This document shows positions 63,896 through 64,000 of a DNA stretch of 64,000 nt, piece by piece. Source of the stretch: an endosymbiont of Galathealinum brachiosum (GTDB lineage: Bacteria > Pseudomonadota > Gammaproteobacteria > SZUA-229). Every line of letters starts with the position of its first letter. Positions within the stretch are counted from its first letter, which is position 1. The translations under genes and the position numbers were made by a program. Below the pieces are notes generated by a model. That model did no database searches and was not told the DNA's origin. It was given only the letters and a program-made list of their open reading frames with translations. The DNA is taken from contig QFXC01000008.1 in assembly GCA_003349885.1 (NCBI GenBank), positions 310,001 through 374,000 on the forward strand, given 5' to 3'.

Positions 63896-64000
63896 ATGGA
63901 GGGGTTATTAAGCTTACACCACCAGTAAGAAGAATTACTATCTGAATATATTAAAAATATTGACTAAGCTATAGAGTATAAAATATTCTGTAACCTGACT

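Overview
The window looks like chromosomal DNA of an AT-rich gammaproteobacterium (about 40% G+C by eye). The evidence is gene content and order: ygfZ, the nrdR-ribD-ribE-ribBX-ribH-nusB set, comEC-exbBD-msbA-lpxK-ycaR-kdsB-rlmKL, nudJ-mnmA-hflD, an Rsd-family regulator, EttA and nagZ with a methylthioinosine phosphorylase. I cannot name the genus. I found no tRNA, rRNA, CRISPR array, transposase or phage gene.

Layout. 1-732: 3' part of ygfZ. 938-3501: three tandem HDOD-domain genes closed by an 11-bp hairpin. 3662-4465: an exported protein with a Met/Gln-rich tail. 4569-9577 (minus): riboflavin genes plus nusB and nrdR, with an HslV-like Ntn-hydrolase gene inserted between ribD and ribE. 9647-10900: glyA. 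11174-13413 (minus): a HExxH lipoprotein and a small exported partner. 13506-17689 (plus): ettA, then a Ser/Thr kinase-HDOD-GAF fusion. 17696-19191 (minus): a LuxR-type regulator with a degenerate receiver, and msrA. 19617-20114: rsd. 20170-29596 (minus): comEC, exbBD and the lipid A/Kdo export genes through rlmKL. 29666-32999 (plus): DUF2062, nudJ, an unknown exported protein, mnmA (TTG start), hflD. 33026-34301 (minus): a KdkA/RIO-like kinase and an ICMT-like methyltransferase.

34499-47755 (minus) is the most unusual region. It is one apparent operon: a TpsB transporter, a membrane protein with a ruined GGDEF motif, a double-FecR exported protein and a 3102-residue TpsA exoprotein. The exoprotein has an FHA-type secretion domain, 24 FG-GAP-like repeats of about 70 residues, four further C-terminal repeats, and a single cysteine at the second-to-last position.

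48011-54967 (minus): mtiP, hpt, a DsrE-family protein, mscS, nagZ, a YqiA-like esterase, ispF and an ABC exporter. 55125-62000 (minus): a tightly overlapping RDD/SpoIIM/unknown/DUF4129/DUF4350/MoxR/DUF58 operon. 62216-63856: a DUF1289 protein, a carrier-protein-like small protein and an exported metallo-beta-lactamase-fold hydrolase.

A recurring theme is signalling or enzyme domains that have lost key residues: HN for HD in HDOD, WGNNN for GGDEF, His for Asp in the receiver, no zinc cysteines in the RibA-like half of RibBX, and Asn for Lys in the kinase catalytic loop. Several short inverted repeats and heptameric tandem repeats lie between genes.
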